NCBI GenBank assembly: GCA_019057795.1
Contig: JAHLWS010000062.1
Span: 1 to 64,000, forward strand
DNA length: 64,000 nt
Source of the DNA: Promethearchaeota archaeon
GTDB lineage: Archaea > Asgardarchaeota > Lokiarchaeia > Sigyniarchaeales > SOKP01
Direction: 5' to 3'
Part shown: positions 62,609 through 64,000 of the stretch, one piece after another
How positions within the stretch are numbered: the first letter of the stretch is position 1
Layout of the letters: the number at the start of each line of letters is the position of its first letter
Position numbers and translations under genes: made by a program
Notes under the pieces: model-generated
The model's input: only the letters and a program-made list of their open reading frames with translations
Databases searched by the model: none
What the model was told of the DNA's origin: nothing

Positions 62609-63706
62609 CTATCTATGATAATTATAAAATATCGCACATGTACCCTCTTGAGAAACCATACATGGTCCAATAGGATTGAGTGGAGTACACATTTCGCCAA
62701 AAAGCTCGCACTCGTTTGGGTATAGTTTACCTACCATTATTAGATGGCATGAACATCCCGGTGGAATATCTTGCGACTTTTGAATTTTAATATCGAATTT
62801 TTTATCAGCATCAAATTCTTCGTACTTGTCTCGTATTGCTAATCCCCCGTCAAGAATTCTTCCAATCCCTCTCCAAGGGGAGGACACGGATTCAAAAACT
62901 TCTGAGATAACATTTTGAGCGATTTTATTTCCTTCTGGTTTTACTACTCTCGAATATTCGTTTAAAGTTTCGAATTTTTTGTTCTTAATTTGTTGGAGTA
63001 GCATTAGAATACCTAATAAAACGTCGTTAGGCTCAAACCCGGCGATTACATTTGGCACTTTATAAGCGTCTGAAAATATTTTAAACGGCTTTAAACCAAT
63101 TATAGTAGATACATGCCCTGGCGAAATAAAACCATCAATCCTTAGTTGTGATTGACTTATTAATAGTTCCAACGCTGCGGGAATGAGTTTATGAGCGCAA
63201 ATTACCGAAAAATTAGAGGGGGGCCCGCTCTTTATTTCGTAACCGATTAAGGGGGCTGTAGTTTCAAAACCAATAGCAAAAAAAATTACTTCTTTATCGG
63301 GATTCTCTCTCGCAATTTCGACCGCTTCGTGAGGCCCATAAACGATTCTTACATCGGCTCCCATTGCTTTTAATTCTGCTAAGGAAAGGTTGGTGGCTGG
63401 TACGCGTATCATATCCCCAAAAGTAGTTATTATGGTGTCGTCTCGTTTCCCAAGCTCGATTGCCTTGTCGATATCTGCAGCGGGACATACGCAAACAGGG
63501 CAGCCCGGACCTGAAAGGATTTCAATCTCTTTAGGTAACAACGGTCTTAGCCCATACTTAGAAAGAGTATGTTCGTGAGTGCCACAAACATGCATAAACT
63601 TAACTGGTTTTTTTATTTCCTTTACAGTTCTATTTATTGACTTAATTATTTTATCTGTGAATTCTTTGCTTCTTAACATTTCTATTCCAGGAATATCCAT
63701 ATTCAT
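62609..63706 (-). CDS. hypD: HypD, NiFe-hydrogenase maturation
   Basis: A 365-residue iron-sulfur protein: KFMHVCGTHEHTLSKYGLRPLLP, LSGPGCPVCVCPAADIDKAIE, ITTFGDMIRVP, GFETTAPL, FISPGHVSTIIG and the four-Cys [4Fe-4S] segment near the C-terminus (PPGCSCHLIMVG, ECELFGEMCTPLNPIGPCMVS). HypD is the scaffold on which Fe(CN)2CO is built, with HypC. It is next to hypF on the same strand, separated by the PLC-like gene. Start Met1 or Met3. Confidence 0.94.
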   Translation of the reverse strand: MNMDIPGIEMLRSKEFTDKIIKSINRTVKEIKKPVKFMHVCGTHEHTLSKYGLRPLLPKEIEILSGPGCPVCVCPAADIDKAIELGKRDDTIITTFGDMIRVPATNLSLAELKAMGADVRIVYGPHEAVEIARENPDKEVIFFAIGFETTAPLIGYEIKSGPPSNFSVICAHKLIPAALELLISQSQLRIDGFISPGHVSTIIGLKPFKIFSDAYKVPNVIAGFEPNDVLLGILMLLQQIKNKKFETLNEYSRVVKPEGNKIAQNVISEVFESVSSPWRGIGRILDGGLAIRDKYEEFDADKKFDIKIQKSQDIPPGCSCHLIMVGKLYPNECELFGEMCTPLNPIGPCMVSQEGTCAIFYNYHR

Positions 63707-63842
63707 TTAATCAATTGTTTATTAATTAAAGTTTAAAATCAAAAAAAATTTAACACATAGTAGTATATTAAATAATTAGGATTAATTTAAAAATACTAAA
63801 TTATAATAAAAATATTCCTACTATAATAAATCGGCATGTATA

Positions 63843-64000
63843 ATGAAGAATAATTTGATATTAACTAATGAAATTGAAGAAAAAGTCATTTCGTTTTTAA
63901 AAGAATGTGGGGCTAAAAAAATTTCCATTTTTGGATCATATGTAAGAGGAGAAGCTACTCCTGATAGTGATTTAGACATTATTGTAGAGTTGGAGGAAAA
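63843..64000 (+). CDS. Third nucleotidyltransferase of MNT type, 5' part
   Basis: The gene begins at ATG 63843 and runs off the window. The 52 visible codons read MKNNLILTNEIEEKVISF and include ISIFGSYVRGEATPDSDLDI, the nucleotidyltransferase signature with Gly-Ser and the two metal Asp residues. This is the compact DNA polymerase beta-like antitoxin type. A HEPN partner would be expected just downstream of the window. Confidence 0.8.
   Translation, partial: MKNNLILTNEIEEKVISFLKECGAKKISIFGSYVRGEATPDSDLDIIVELEE

Overview
This 64 kb window is AT-rich and comes from an archaeon. The combination of a Rag/Gtr-like small GTPase, a roadblock/LC7 protein and longin-like C-terminal domains, together with a tetrahydromethanopterin-type C1 pathway (Fwd, Fae), heterodisulfide reductase and archaeal translation signals, points to an Asgard archaeon of the Lokiarchaeia type. 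That lineage call is inference from gene content; no 16S gene is present. No CRISPR array, rRNA operon or complete insertion sequence was seen.

Layout. 0-5 kb: end of a beta-propeller surface protein, an RNase J-like metallo-beta-lactamase, fdhD, and a MntA/HepT toxin-antitoxin pair. 5-9 kb: a compact operon mvhD-fwdG-fwdF-fwdD-fwdB-fwdC (tungsten/molybdenum formylmethanofuran dehydrogenase plus the electron-transfer subunit that links hydrogenase and Hdr). 9-17 kb: methyltransferase, membrane protein, a 2-oxoacid:ferredoxin oxidoreductase (gamma-alpha fusion plus beta), and a second nucleotidyltransferase/HEPN pair lying between a truncated and an intact UDP-glucose dehydrogenase. 17-20 kb: an unknown conserved protein followed by a DapA-type aldolase fused to formaldehyde-activating enzyme. 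20-30 kb: peroxiredoxin, two MaoC hydratases, nitroreductase, a YyaL-type protein, two tandem longin-like proteins, a CDP-alcohol phosphatidyltransferase and a HAD phosphatase. 30-33.5 kb: hdrCBA. 34-38 kb: TPR and a multi-PAS histidine kinase. 38-42 kb: aldehyde ferredoxin oxidoreductase, cysE, cysK. 42-46 kb: an operon ArsR regulator - Rag-like GTPase - MASE3 histidine kinase - response regulator with a longin-like tail. 46-50 kb: Lrp regulator, an intron-containing tRNA with a Cys anticodon, cysS, PIG-L deacetylase, roadblock protein. 50-64 kb: fwdA, mobA, two convergent purF paralogues, an Fe-S protein, a frameshifted nuclease-like gene, hypF, a PI-PLC-like protein, hypD, and the start of another nucleotidyltransferase gene.

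The genes describe an anaerobic, hydrogen- and ferredoxin-based metabolism. Fwd, MvhD, HdrABC, HypF/HypD (NiFe-hydrogenase maturation), KorAB-type oxidoreductase, AOR, FdhD and MobA (pterin cofactor maturation) fit together as CO2/formate/aldehyde chemistry coupled to ferredoxin.

The strongest new observations are two apparent bulge-helix-bulge (BHB) introns. One is a 29-nt intron inside the protein-coding gene fwdB: the boundaries required to restore the CxxCxxxC iron-sulfur motif coincide exactly with the predicted BHB cleavage sites. The other is a 30-nt intron in the D-loop of a tRNA with anticodon GCA and an unusual long variable arm, directly upstream of cysteinyl-tRNA synthetase. Next are the aldolase-Fae fusion and the operon joining a eukaryote-like GTPase to a two-component system.
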